A DNA stretch of 64,000 nucleotides from Mesorhizobium sophorae (GTDB taxonomy: Bacteria; Pseudomonadota; Alphaproteobacteria; Rhizobiales; Rhizobiaceae), in contig NZ_NNRI01000006.1 of NCBI RefSeq assembly GCF_002270415.1, forward strand, positions 54,367 through 118,366, read 5' to 3'. The notes beneath the pieces were generated by a model that did not search any database, was not told the DNA's origin, and saw nothing but the letters and a program-made list of their open reading frames with translations. The translations under genes and the position numbers were made by a program. Each line of letters opens with the position of its first letter. Position 1 is the stretch's first letter. Of the stretch, positions 17,580 through 26,028 are shown piece by piece.

Positions 17580-18270
17580 GATCAACCCCGTCGATAGTGT
17601 ATTTGGCGATGATCTGGAGACCCTTGAGCGGGGCGTCGGCATAGCGCAGCCACAGATCCAGGGTATAGGTTGCGTCGGTCGGGTTGAGCTCGATGACTTG
17701 GGCCCGGCCCTTGCAATCGAGCAGGTTCTCGGGCCGACAGGTTAAGTACTGCCCGTTCGGGTCATTGTAGACGACCGTGGTGCCACCGCCTTTCATGACG
17801 CCGAGATAGGTATTTATCGGCCGCGCGCCTGCCCAGGATTCCTCCTCGCGATGGGGCGCGGCGGCGCCGGCTTTCACGGCCGCCACGACCTCGGGCGGCA
17901 CATCGTCGATCGGCGCGATGGCGATGGAATTGATCGCGAGCCGGGGTGCGGGAGTCTTGAGCGAGAGCTGGGCGCGAAGCTTCACGCCCTCCGAGAAGAC
18001 CCTGGCCCCGGCGACCTTGATCATGGTGCCCCCGGACAGCGGCGCAAGCTCCTGCTCGTCCAGCTTCACATGCAGTCCATCTTCGATCCGCGGCTCCGGA
18101 GCGAAGCGATCGTGGAGTTCCAGGAGGGCGGCAATGCCGACTATGATGGCGGAGATCGTGGCGATCGTGGTCGCCATCGCATACTTCTCGAAAAAGGCAA
18201 ACAGCCTGCCAGCCAGGCCCTGCGGTCTGGCTTGAAGTGCCTCCGGCTTGCGACGTGTCACGCGTCCCAT
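17542..18270 (-). CDS. Membrane-anchored protein of unknown function
   Basis: 242 residues from the ATG at 18270, with GGGGAA 7 bases upstream. One transmembrane helix near residues 30-55 (TTIATISAIIVGIAALLEL) leaves a short basic cytoplasmic tail and a large extracytoplasmic domain rich in beta-strand-like sequence. A DCKG/CRPENLLDC pair could form a disulfide. It overlaps the secreted-protein gene downstream. The family is not recognised. Confidence 0.75.
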   Translation of the reverse strand: MGRVTRRKPEALQARPQGLAGRLFAFFEKYAMATTIATISAIIVGIAALLELHDRFAPEPRIEDGLHVKLDEQELAPLSGGTMIKVAGARVFSEGVKLRAQLSLKTPAPRLAINSIAIAPIDDVPPEVVAAVKAGAAAPHREEESWAGARPINTYLGVMKGGGTTVVYNDPNGQYLTCRPENLLDCKGRAQVIELNPTDATYTLDLWLRYADAPLKGLQIIAKYTIDGVDHETRSEPLYLHN

Positions 18271-18342
18271 GGCGGGTTCCCCAACCCTGCAGCATTGTAG
18301 CACATGGGCGCGGCACGCTCCAGCCCAGCGGATGAGCCGGCG

Positions 18343-18636
18343 CTAGGCTTCCGCGCCCGACACATCGATCAACGGTGCAACGAGATCTAGGAGGCCAACA
18401 TCCATCTGCTCCGTCGTGAACATAGACCATCTCTTGTAGAAGGTCTTCCAATCACCAACAGCCTGGCCAACCGTCGGCGGACACATGAATTTTGCGAAGT
18501 AGTTTCGACCCTCAAACACCTTCGCCAAACTCACCACATTCAGTAATATTTCTCCAAACGCAGGGACATGCCGGAGCGTCTGCTCGTGAAAAACGCGCTG
18601 CATATCAATGATGAAATGGCGAGTGTTTTGAGAGAT
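18343..18636 (-). pseudogene. Isochorismatase-like cysteine hydrolase, N-terminal fragment
   Basis: The minus strand reads NTRHFIIDMQRVFHEQT and then FEGRNYFAKFM. The HFIIDMQ start is the first beta strand and catalytic Asp of isochorismatase-like hydrolases, which are normally 180-210 residues. Only about 95 residues remain before the stop at 18343, and the 5' side abuts IS30 sequence with no start codon, so the gene is broken at both ends. Confidence 0.65.
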
Positions 18637-18718
18637 TAGACAGCATTTGAGGCGAAGCCGCTGAACCGGTGATGTCTGCTTCTGGAGGCGGCGATAGCTA
18701 ACGGAATGACCGAGATGC

Positions 18719-19435
18719 GGCGGTGAGTTCAACTGGTCACCGCAACACCTTCTGTAGCCTATCGGCCGGCGTTTCGAAGTCCAGGATTTTTCGGGGGCGC
18801 TGATTGAGCCGCAGAGCGACGGCGTTGAGTTGGGCTTGGGAGACACGGGAGAGGTTGGTTGCTCTCGGGAAGTACTGCCTGAGCAGACCGTTGGTATTTT
18901 CGTTGGTGCCGCGCTGCCAGGGACTGCGCGGATCGCAGAAGTAGACCTGTAGATCGGTTGCAACGGTGAAGCTCCTGTGACGAGCCATCTCCTTGCCCTG
19001 GTCCCATGTCAACGAGCGCCGCAGCTCTTCGGGCAATGTGCCGATCTGCTTGGCGAGGGCCGCCACGACGGTGGCCGAGTCCCTTCTCGTCAACTTCACA
19101 AGCATCGTGAACCGGCTGTGTCGTTCGACGAGGGTGGCGATGTTCGTGTCGTTCGCACCGGTGAGCAGATCACCCTCCCAATGGCCTGGGATAGCTCGAT
19201 CCTCAGCCTCAGCGGGACGCTCGCGGATGGAGACCATATCGAGTATCTGCCCTTGCCCCGTCCGGCGCTGTGCACCTTTGGCGAGGCGCATCTGCCGTTT
19301 GGTGCGCAGATGTGCCGTCAGTTCCTTCTTGAGTACCCCTCGCGACTGGATGAATAGACTGCGATAGATTGCTTCATGAGATATCCGCATGCTTGGATCG
19401 CCCGGGTACTCTCGCCTCAACCAGCCCGCTAAGCC
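18719..19435 (-). mobile_element. IS30-family element, truncated
   Basis: The transposase fragment at 18737-19435 carries the IS30 catalytic core: GHWEGDLLTG, ATLVERHSRFTMLVK, SLTWDQGKEMARH and PWQRGTNENTNGLLRQYFP (DDE residues D, D, E). The frame begins within LAGWLRREYPGD, so roughly 100 N-terminal residues including the DNA-binding domain are missing. A short inverted repeat (GCGGTGA/TCACCGC, 18719-18742) sits at the other end. It is probably immobile. Confidence 0.85.
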
Positions 19436-20228
19436 GAAACAGATTCGACTGCCTGGCATCTCCATCGACTTCAAGTCGGGCGAGAACGAGTTCGTAGTCG
19501 GGCCACAAGCGGAACGTCCCGATGGCGTGGTGTATTGGCCCGAAGGGCGGCTGATCGCTCCGGATGTTCTGCCGCCGTTCGTCGACCGCGGCGCCGGTTC
19601 TGTCGAGACCGAACGCGAGAGGGTCAATGGGCGCTATCCGCGCGGTATCCGGCACACGACACTGAAGCGACGCGCCCGTGAGCTTGTTCTGGCCGCGGAG
19701 AGCTTCGACGGAATGGTTGCCGACCTCCTCGCGTTTCGGGATTGGGAGATTGAACAGCCAGAGGAATTTTCCAACGATAGTCTCATCAATCTGGCGGAAT
19801 GGTTTTGGGAGAAGCGCGAGCAAGGCGAACTGTGGACCAAAGCCACTTCGGTTGTTCAGATCCCTCGCGCCGCACTCGACAAACTTGCCCGGCTTGGCGA
19901 GGGCCTGGCCTTTCTACTCTATGGCATCCTTGTGTCCGCGCATGGCCACCAGCCGGCCGCTCCGTTTGCAATCGTGCCGGACGCCCTTCGCGAAAACGGC
20001 CGCCTGAAAGCGGGCCGACGGCAGATTTACGCTGCGATCCAAGTTCTTTTGGAGGCTGAACTGCTGGTTTGCCACAAGAAATCTCGCGGGAACCGCAACC
20101 ACCATCTCTATCTGCTTGGTGCCGGGGTGCCGGCGGTAGCGGGTGAAGAAAGAGGAGAAGGATCTAAGCTTATATTAGTATCCGAAAAGGACACACACTC
20201 TGCCCCCGACGAGGAGCTTGCGGCATGA
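19389..20228 (+). CDS. Putative phage/plasmid-type DNA-binding protein (winged helix), N-terminus uncertain
   Basis: 279 residues in the open frame. The first ~15 codons lie in the IS30 remnant, so the true start may be downstream or the gene may be truncated. Residues ~150-250 (AALDKLARLGEGLAFLLYGI, LKAGRRQIYAAIQVLLEAEL) look like a winged-helix or replication-initiator-like fold. It overlaps the next gene by ATGA at 20225 and leads a chain of coupled genes of phage type. The exact role is unknown. Confidence 0.6.
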   Translation: MLGSPGYSRLNQPAKPKQIRLPGISIDFKSGENEFVVGPQAERPDGVVYWPEGRLIAPDVLPPFVDRGAGSVETERERVNGRYPRGIRHTTLKRRARELVLAAESFDGMVADLLAFRDWEIEQPEEFSNDSLINLAEWFWEKREQGELWTKATSVVQIPRAALDKLARLGEGLAFLLYGILVSAHGHQPAAPFAIVPDALRENGRLKAGRRQIYAAIQVLLEAELLVCHKKSRGNRNHHLYLLGAGVPAVAGEERGEGSKLILVSEKDTHSAPDEELAA

Positions 20229-20419
20229 AGCGCGAGCTCGATCCTCATAGGCCGGCCGATGATCGGCACTCGGCTGTCATTCTCGATTGGTCGCAAGCTT
20301 TTGCCGCACGAGTGATGTCGCGCATCCATGAATATGACGACGACTGGCCAAAGCCGTTTAACACAAACACGATCATTCGGTTCGAGCGATGTGCAGCCAG
20401 GAGGGTTGGTCGGAGATGA
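20225..20419 (+). CDS. Small protein of unknown function in the phage-type operon
   Basis: 64 residues. Start and stop both use ATGA overlaps with the neighbouring genes, so it is translationally coupled. The sequence is polar (RPADDRHSAVILDWSQAFAA) with a basic tail. No domain is recognised. Confidence 0.6.
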   Translation: MKRELDPHRPADDRHSAVILDWSQAFAARVMSRIHEYDDDWPKPFNTNTIIRFERCAARRVGRR

Positions 20420-21750
20420 GGAATGATAAGCAGAACTTCAACAACGACGAGACGTCTCTCTCTGGGTCCCACACTCCAAGATGCTTGGACTCGGTTGACC
20501 ACATCGAGAATGGCGCTCTTCCTCTCGCTGTGGAGTACCGTCCTGCCGCGGCTCTGATCCCGTTCGCCAAAAATGCCCGCACCCATTCCGATGCTCAAGT
20601 CGCGCAGATCGCGGCGTCGATCCGTGAGTTCGGCTGGACGAACCCGATCCTCGTCGATGGCAACAACGGCATCATAGCCGGTCACGGGCGCCTGCTGGCG
20701 GCACGCAAACTCGGGATGGGCGAAGTCCCGGTCATCGAGCTTGCCGGCCTCACCGAGGCGCAGAAACGGGCCCTGGTGATTGCCGACAACAAGCTGGCGC
20801 TCAATGCAGGCTGGGACACTGAACTGCTCGGCCTCGAACTCGCCGATCTCGGTGGACTTGGCTTTGATCTGTCGCTAACGGGGTTCGACGAGATCGAGAT
20901 CGCGGCGCTCACTAGCACTACCAATTCGGGCCTGACCGATCCCGACAATGTTCCCGAGCCGCCTGAGAAGCCGACCGCCCTGCCAGGCGATGTCTGGCTG
21001 CTCGGAAAGCATCGGCTGATCTGCGGCGACAGCACCAACACTGCCGACGTCGAGCGCGTGCTGGCCGGCGTCAAACCGCATCTGCTGGTTTCGGATCCGC
21101 CTTATGGCGTCAGCTACGATCCGGCCTGGCGAGAACGTTTTGGCGACGGCGCCAACCTCGCCAAGGGCACTGTTCTCAACGACGATCGTGCCGATTGGCG
21201 CGAGGCATGGGCACAGTTCCCTGGCGATGTCATGTACGTCTGGCATGGCGCCCTCCATGCCACCACAGTCGCCGTCAGTCTCGAGGCCAGCGGCTTCGCT
21301 GTTCGCTCGCAAATCATCTGGGACAAGACCCGTTTGGTTATCGGCCGCGGCGATTATCACTGGCAGCACGAGCCAGCCTGGTACGCCGTCAGGAAGGGTA
21401 AGAAGGGCCATTGGGCTGGTGACCGCAAGCAGACCACAGTCTGGGCCATCCCGCACCGAAAGTCCGACACAGGCCACGGCACGCAGAAGCCTGTCGAGTG
21501 CATGCGACGTCCCATCGAGAACAATTCTTCGCCGGGCCAGGCCGTCTACGAACCGTTCTGTGGATCGGGCACCACCATCATCGCTGCCGAGATGACGGGA
21601 CGCTCCTGCCACGCGATCGAACTCAACCCAACCTATGTCGACGTCTCCGTGCTGCGCTGGCAGGCCTTCACCGGCCAGGCAGCGGTGCTGGAAGGCGACT
21701 GTCAGAGCTTCGCCGAGGCAAAGCTTGAGCGGATCGAGACAAGGCCATGA
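20416..21750 (+). CDS. ParB-domain / DNA methyltransferase fusion
   Basis: 444 residues from the ATG at 20416, which overlaps the previous stop. Residues ~35-150 are a ParB/Srx-type nuclease-like domain (GWTNPILVDGNNGIIAGHGR). The C-terminal half is an N6-adenine or N4-cytosine methylase: catalytic SDPPYGVSYD comes before the SAM-binding FCGSGTTIIAAEMTGRSC, the beta-class order. Such fusions are typical of phages and prophages and modify phage DNA against restriction. No cognate restriction gene is adjacent. The target sequence is unknown. Confidence 0.93.
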   Translation: MRNDKQNFNNDETSLSGSHTPRCLDSVDHIENGALPLAVEYRPAAALIPFAKNARTHSDAQVAQIAASIREFGWTNPILVDGNNGIIAGHGRLLAARKLGMGEVPVIELAGLTEAQKRALVIADNKLALNAGWDTELLGLELADLGGLGFDLSLTGFDEIEIAALTSTTNSGLTDPDNVPEPPEKPTALPGDVWLLGKHRLICGDSTNTADVERVLAGVKPHLLVSDPPYGVSYDPAWRERFGDGANLAKGTVLNDDRADWREAWAQFPGDVMYVWHGALHATTVAVSLEASGFAVRSQIIWDKTRLVIGRGDYHWQHEPAWYAVRKGKKGHWAGDRKQTTVWAIPHRKSDTGHGTQKPVECMRRPIENNSSPGQAVYEPFCGSGTTIIAAEMTGRSCHAIELNPTYVDVSVLRWQAFTGQAAVLEGDCQSFAEAKLERIETRP

Positions 21751-21992
21751 CCACCAAGACTGCGATCCTGCAGGCGATACGCCAAAAATGTCTGGACTGC
21801 TCCGGCTATCAACCCGCCGAGGTTCGGGAGTGTCCCGTCAGCACGTGCGGTTTGTGGCTGTTCAGGTTGGGGATGGACCCCGACCCCAGCCGGACTCGCG
21901 GCTTCGCCAAATCCCCCGTGTACACGGACCCTTCCGGGCAAGGCATGCCTACCCCCAAGGCGAGGCAGCGCACCGGAACCGGAGATATTTGA
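21747..21992 (+). CDS. Small zinc-binding phage-type protein
   Basis: 81 residues, coupled by ATGA to the methyltransferase gene. KCLDCSG and ECPVSTC give a four-cysteine cluster likely to bind zinc. Similar small proteins follow the ParB-methylase in many prophages, as I recall. The function is unknown. Confidence 0.75.
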   Translation: MTTKTAILQAIRQKCLDCSGYQPAEVRECPVSTCGLWLFRLGMDPDPSRTRGFAKSPVYTDPSGQGMPTPKARQRTGTGDI

Positions 21993-22433
21993 ATGGCCCG
22001 TCCCAAGCATGTGCCTGACGCCTTCCACCGCCGCCAGGTCGAGGCGCTGGCCGGCTACGGTGTTCCGGAAGCCGAGATTGCCGGCATGGTCGGTGTCGAT
22101 GCGAAGACGCTGCGCAAACACTATCGGCAGGAACTGGCATTTGGCCACACCAAGGCCAATGCGAAGGTGGCGGAGAACCTCTTCCGCAAGGCAACAGGCG
22201 AGGGTCGTGAATCGGTCATCGCCGCGATCTTCTGGCTGAAGGCCCGCGGCCGCTGGAAGGAGACCGCCGTCAACGAACACTCAGGCCTTGACGGCAAGCC
22301 GATCGAGCAGGTGCACGAAATCCGCCGCATCATCCTTTCACCGCCTGACTGGACGGAGATAAAGGCATCGCGTGGGGTAGCGCCGAACGATCTCGGCGAA
22401 GAACCTGAGTGGTCGAAGTGGAGCCCGCAATGA
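21993..22433 (+). CDS. Phage-type helix-turn-helix protein, paralogue 1
   Basis: 146 residues, directly abutting the preceding stop. Residues 10-45 form an HTH (VEALAGYGVPEAEIAGMVGV), followed by the conserved block VAENLFRKATGEGRESVIAA. Proteins of this sort usually precede the terminase large subunit and may act as small-terminase-like packaging or DNA-binding proteins. That role is inferred. Confidence 0.75.
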   Translation: MARPKHVPDAFHRRQVEALAGYGVPEAEIAGMVGVDAKTLRKHYRQELAFGHTKANAKVAENLFRKATGEGRESVIAAIFWLKARGRWKETAVNEHSGLDGKPIEQVHEIRRIILSPPDWTEIKASRGVAPNDLGEEPEWSKWSPQ

Positions 22434-22786
22434 CCAGAGCTGCCGACGCCGAGAACCAACGGAAGCCGCACTGCGCCCAGGTGGAAGCAATGGCAGGGTA
22501 TGGCGTCGCGCCGGCTGACATTGCCCAGGTACTCGGCATCGAGGTCGAGACGCTGAAGGCTGACTATGCTTCTGAACTCGATGGCGGTCACATCAAGGCC
22601 AACGCACGTGTTGCCGAAAGTCTCTACCGCAAGGCCACCGGCGAAGGACGCGAAGCCGTCACAGCGGCCATTTTCTGGCTGAAGACGCGAGCACGGTGGA
22701 AAGAGACCTCCGTTCATGAGGTCGAAGGAAAATTGGACACATCGGTGACCTTCATCACCACCTACGAAGATCGGAAGTTGCTGTAG
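22430..22786 (+). CDS. Phage-type helix-turn-helix protein, paralogue 2
   Basis: 118 residues from the ATG at 22430 (ATGA overlap). It repeats the layout of the previous gene: VEAMAGYGVAPADIAQVLGI and VAESLYRKATGEGREAVTAA. The pair is an old tandem duplication. The expected next gene, a large terminase, is absent and the module ends here. Confidence 0.75.
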   Translation: MTRAADAENQRKPHCAQVEAMAGYGVAPADIAQVLGIEVETLKADYASELDGGHIKANARVAESLYRKATGEGREAVTAAIFWLKTRARWKETSVHEVEGKLDTSVTFITTYEDRKLL

Positions 22787-22869
22787 GCACGCTTTGCCGC
22801 GTGTCTCCGCCAAGGTCGGCCGATTTGCAGTTAAATCAACAGCATAGCTTGCTAGTCTTCGCCCTGTGA

Positions 22870-22899
22870 GCAAACTGCAAACGGTGGTTTGCAGTTTGC
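22870..22899. promoter_or_regulatory. Perfect 13-bp inverted repeat before the resolvase gene
   Basis: GCAAACTGCAAAC (22870-22882), spacer GGTG, GTTTGCAGTTTGC (22887-22899). It ends 20 bases before the ATG. It is a candidate operator, recombinase-binding site or RNA hairpin; no T run follows. Confidence 0.7.
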
Positions 22900-22919
22900 A
22901 CACCCGAGGGATTTGAGCC

Positions 22920-23591
22920 ATGTCGAGCGCCGTCGCCTACTATCGGGTCTCAACCCAAAGACAGGGCCGATCGGGCCTTGGCATCGAGGCGCAACGCGCT
23001 GCTGTTGCCCGCTTCGCCGAAGCCGAAGGCATTGGCATCGTCCAGGAGTTCACCGAGGTCGAAACTGGCAAGGGCTCGGATGCCCTCGATCGCCGGCCGC
23101 AACTGGCTGCCGCCCTGGCGCTTGCCCGCCAAGCCAAATGCCCGGTGATCGTGGCCAAGCTTGATCGACTGTCGCGTGACGTTGCCTTCATCTCCGGCCT
23201 GATGGTTCAGCGCGTGCCATTCATCGTTGCGGAACTCGGTGCCGACGCCGATCCATTCATGCTTCACCTTTATGCCGCGCTGGCTGAGAAAGAGCGCCGG
23301 CTGATCTCGGAGCGCACAAAAGCAGCCCTCGCTTCACGCAAGACCAACGGAGCCAAGCTGGGCAACCAGACCAACAGCGCCGAGGCAGCTGCAAAAGGGC
23401 GTGCGGTATCGATCAGCGAGGCTGACCGATTTGCCGAGACGGTGTTGCCGATCATCGCATCCATTCAGCGTTCCGGAATCACCAGCCTTCGCGGCCTGGC
23501 AATCGCGCTGAACAACCGTGGTGTCCGCACGGCCCGCAATGGGCACTGGCAGGTGTCGAACGTTCGCAACATCTTGGCGCGTCAGCAATAG
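22920..23591 (+). CDS. Serine recombinase (resolvase/invertase family)
   Basis: Site-specific recombinase of 223 residues. The catalytic serine is in AYYRVST (residues 6-12); [14 protein letters not shown] holds the conserved Arg pair, and [17 protein letters not shown] is the long E-helix. The C-terminus carries a helix-turn-helix of Hin/resolvase type ([20 protein letters not shown]). A strong palindrome lies directly upstream. It may invert or resolve a segment of this island; no partner site was identified. Confidence 0.92.
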   Translation: MSSAVAYYRVSTQRQGRSGLGIEAQRAAVARFAEAEGIGIVQEFTEVETGKGSDALDRRPQLAAALALARQAKCPVIVAKLDRLSRDVAFISGLMVQRVPFIVAELGADADPFMLHLYAALAEKERRLISERTKAALASRKTNGAKLGNQTNSAEAAAKGRAVSISEADRFAETVLPIIASIQRSGITSLRGLAIALNNRGVRTARNGHWQVSNVRNILARQQ

Positions 23592-23644
23592 CAGCCGGTT
23601 TTGTCGAAACTGCTTTTATAGGCGGGAACTACCGATCTCGAGGT

Positions 23645-24004
23645 CTAATCGGTTGTAGGCGCCAGCAGCGCCTTTATAGCCTCGGCCAAATCGGAATGCC
23701 CGACCGGCTTGACCATCAGCACTCCCTTCCGGAAAATCTGATCGCGGCCCTCGATGCCGGCTCCGGTGTGAACGATGAACGGGATATTTTTTGACACCAG
23801 CTTTTTCGCCAAGGGCGTGCACGTCCCATTTTTCAGCTGGACGTCCAGAACTGCCACGTCGGGCGTCTCAGCGGACAGCCATTGAATTGCGACATCGCAA
23901 TCTGTGGTCAGCATTACCTCGAAGCCTTCGTCCCAAAGGAAAGCCTCAATATCCATGCCGATAATGACCTCATCTTCGAGCACCAACACCTTTGGCTTTT
24001 TCAC
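23645..24004 (-). CDS. Stand-alone response-regulator receiver domain
   Basis: 119 residues. I start at the GTG at 24004 because AGAGGAAG lies just upstream, rather than at a GTG ten codons earlier. VLVLEDEVIIG has the acidic pocket, VAVLDVQL the phospho-acceptor Asp, THTGAG-like VHTGAG the Thr, and VKPVG the Lys. There is no output domain. Such receivers serve as phosphate relays or sinks, often for HWE kinases; one is encoded 2.7 kb away at 26705. Confidence 0.88.
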   Translation of the reverse strand: MKKPKVLVLEDEVIIGMDIEAFLWDEGFEVMLTTDCDVAIQWLSAETPDVAVLDVQLKNGTCTPLAKKLVSKNIPFIVHTGAGIEGRDQIFRKGVLMVKPVGHSDLAEAIKALLAPTTD

Positions 24005-24034
24005 GCGTTCTTCCTCTCGCCCGCAAAGGAGCAC

Positions 24035-24607
24035 CTATCGGCGTCCACCCCGTCTATATTCGCCGGGATCGATAAAGTTCCCTGCCCACAGGTTGCGTGT
24101 CGCAATGCGGGCTTCTCGCTCTTCGGCAAGGTATCGATGCGTTTGTTTGTCGGCGACTGCCAATCCGTGTTTCACGAGGTCGCGTCCGAGATCGATGCCT
24201 CCCACGAAGCAGACCCCGACATCGTTGTCATAGCGATCCTTGCCTTCGATGGTGCAGGATACATCCCCCGTGGCGATGAGATGGCGAATGTGGTCACGCG
24301 CATACCTGCCGCAGGGCCAGATCTTGTCAGCGGCATCAAAACACGGCTGCGAAAGTTCGGGGGCATCGATACCGAGCAACTGAATCCGATTCTTGTCATG
24401 CCACAGCGTGTCGCCGTCATGAGCAAACCAACGCTCTGCTGCGGACACGGTGCTACAGGTGAGCACGACGGCGAGAGCGAGGGTCAACCTACACAACGCC
24501 GAGCATTTTATGCGCCCTATCGACGTATTGGAAAGGGACCGTTTCGAAAACTTCCGCTCCCGTAATCCCACCACACGGGCCAGCGGCCCGCCTGCTGGGT
24601 TGGTCAA
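24035..24607 (-). CDS. Exported SNase-like (thermonuclease fold) protein with altered active site
   Basis: 190 residues in the open frame; the start is uncertain (TTG at 24607, or a later codon just before the hydrophobic LTLALAVVLTCSTVSAA signal). The staphylococcal-nuclease fold is shown by DGDTLWHDKNRIQLLGIDAP and the final LVKHGLAVADKQTHRYLAEE. The metal-binding Asp residues and the Glu after DAP are present. Aligned to S. aureus nuclease, however, Arg35 is Gln and Arg87 is Asn (KDRYDNDVG). Either activity is lost or this is a diverged subfamily. Confidence 0.8.
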   Translation of the reverse strand: MTNPAGGPLARVVGLRERKFSKRSLSNTSIGRIKCSALCRLTLALAVVLTCSTVSAAERWFAHDGDTLWHDKNRIQLLGIDAPELSQPCFDAADKIWPCGRYARDHIRHLIATGDVSCTIEGKDRYDNDVGVCFVGGIDLGRDLVKHGLAVADKQTHRYLAEEREARIATRNLWAGNFIDPGEYRRGGRR

Positions 24608-24724
24608 GTGGCGGACTGCCCGGCGCCTTACTCCCTACGCCCCCAAGGCGCCCGCCATCCATGTCGCGGGCGAATCTCCATATCCTCCTGCGACGCGCTG
24701 CCTTTCCTCCGGAACGTCGCTGGC

Positions 24725-24892
24725 GTGCCCCTGGAGCCGGCGACGGAAGATGCGCTAAACTCAATCGCCGCCGAGATGAAGATCGGCCGTTCGGATCTCA
24801 TTGAGATCCTGCTGCGGGAGTGGCTGGAAACGAACGCCTATCTGCCGGTCCGGATGATCGATGAGGAAAGCGAGACAGACGGGAGCGCTTAA
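24725..24892 (+). CDS. Small ribbon-helix-helix-like protein, possibly N-truncated
   Basis: The frame is protein-like only from a GTG at 24725: VPLEPATEDALNSIAAEMKI then GRSDLIEILLREWLETNAYL (about 55 residues). It resembles the frame at 47793-47993. There is no clear ribosome site. It may be a DNA-binding antitoxin-like protein or a fragment. Confidence 0.45.
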   Translation: MPLEPATEDALNSIAAEMKIGRSDLIEILLREWLETNAYLPVRMIDEESETDGSA

Positions 24893-24955
24893 GCAAAGCT
24901 TCCGCGATCAAACCCAACATCTTTGGTTAGGCGGCTTTCAAATCAGGCAACAAGA

Positions 24956-24983
24956 CCCGCCGCTCCATTTGCGAAGCGGCGGG
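24956..24983. terminator. CCCGCC-type hairpin
   Basis: CCCGCCGCT (24956-24964) pairs perfectly with AGCGGCGGG (24975-24983) over a 10-base loop. It lies 63 bases after the RHH-like gene. Confidence 0.55.
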
Positions 24984-25327
24984 GGCCCCGCTGACACCGC
25001 AATTGCGGTGCCAACCCCATTGACCCACTACGGGCCACCTTTGTGATTGGCGCAAGATGATATTGCCGATAAATATTAACTGTGGCTAATGCACCACCTT
25101 TGGTCGGAAGGGAGCAAAGTGGAGAGGTTCTTGGCAAGCTAGTTGGCCGCGATGCGTAGCGGCTACAAGGCCGCAGAAAAGCGCCCCGCCAGCACGCGTT
25201 TCTGCCTGCCGGCGCCCTAACGTGGGCGAAGCTTGCGCGCCGGCCATGCTTTCGCCACCCGGCCGAAGTCTAATTGGGATCGTCCGACCCATCGCGGCTC
25301 CCGAGCGGGTGGAAGAAGGAATTTCCC

Positions 25328-25531
25328 ATGGCTTCGACCACAGCGTTGATCTGGTATCTGGTAATCGCCGGTCCGCAGGGGGGATTGGTCGTGCTGCCGA
25401 GCACCTTCGACACGCGTGAACAATGCGCTACCGCGATCACCGAATATCAGAAACAGCCAGCGCCGGTCGGTTGGTCGCTGCAGTGCGTGCCGAGCGCCTC
25501 ACCCTTTGCCGACAATGGGTCGGCAGAGTAA
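25328..25531 (+). CDS. Small conserved-type hypothetical protein
   Basis: 67 residues from the ATG at 25328, with GAAGGAA upstream. It begins MASTTALIWYLVIAGPQGG, a short hydrophobic stretch, and has two cysteines. It looks like a small rhizobial family (WYLVI..P.GG...LP..F.T...C); function unknown. The next gene starts 14 bases downstream. Confidence 0.65.
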   Translation: MASTTALIWYLVIAGPQGGLVVLPSTFDTREQCATAITEYQKQPAPVGWSLQCVPSASPFADNGSAE

Positions 25532-25545
25532 GGAGCATCGCAGCG

Positions 25546-25845
25546 GTGGCCTACACAGTGATTTGGTATGGGAAACAGGGCGTCGTTGAAAAGACGCCAT
25601 TTGATGCCGAGAAGGCTGCGAGGGACCACGTCTTTGCGACATTTCCCGCTCGGAAGCGGGATGACGGTATCGTAGCGGTGGAAATACGCAAAGACGACAG
25701 TCACGGTTGTTTTCAGTCGAGCAAGCTAAGTCGTTGCGCCGGGCCATCGCTCAATGGGTCGGGTCCGCTGCCGGGGAGACAGCGGACTCAAGCTAGGCCA
25801 GGAGGGGCGAGGCCCTTTATGATCCCTATGCGGGGATCAGTGTGA
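25546..25845 (+). CDS. Small hypothetical protein
   Basis: 99 residues from a GTG at 25546, with AAGGAG 10 bases upstream. The first 60 residues (YTVIWYGKQGVVEKTPFDAE) look well formed; the last ~35 are rich in Gly, Arg and Pro and may be read-through after an early stop was lost. It probably forms an operon with the gene at 25328. Confidence 0.55.
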   Translation: MAYTVIWYGKQGVVEKTPFDAEKAARDHVFATFPARKRDDGIVAVEIRKDDSHGCFQSSKLSRCAGPSLNGSGPLPGRQRTQARPGGARPFMIPMRGSV

Positions 25846-26028
25846 TAACACCGGGCGAGCACAAACGTTCCGTCGGCTGAAAGATATTTCCCAAGCTCCA
25901 CTCCACGCCCGATTTGACTCGCTAACCCCTGACTAAAGCGTACTGAAGGAACGTCGCTGGCCAATTTGAACGGGCGCCTGGCGCTTGGAAGAGTCGATCA
26001 CGCTTTCGCCCCCACGAGGGATAAAGCG

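Noticed and set aside
20389..20415. Earlier start for the ParB-methyltransferase
   Set aside because: The nine extra codons overlap the preceding gene, while the ATG at 20416 makes the same ATGA overlap as the rest of the operon.
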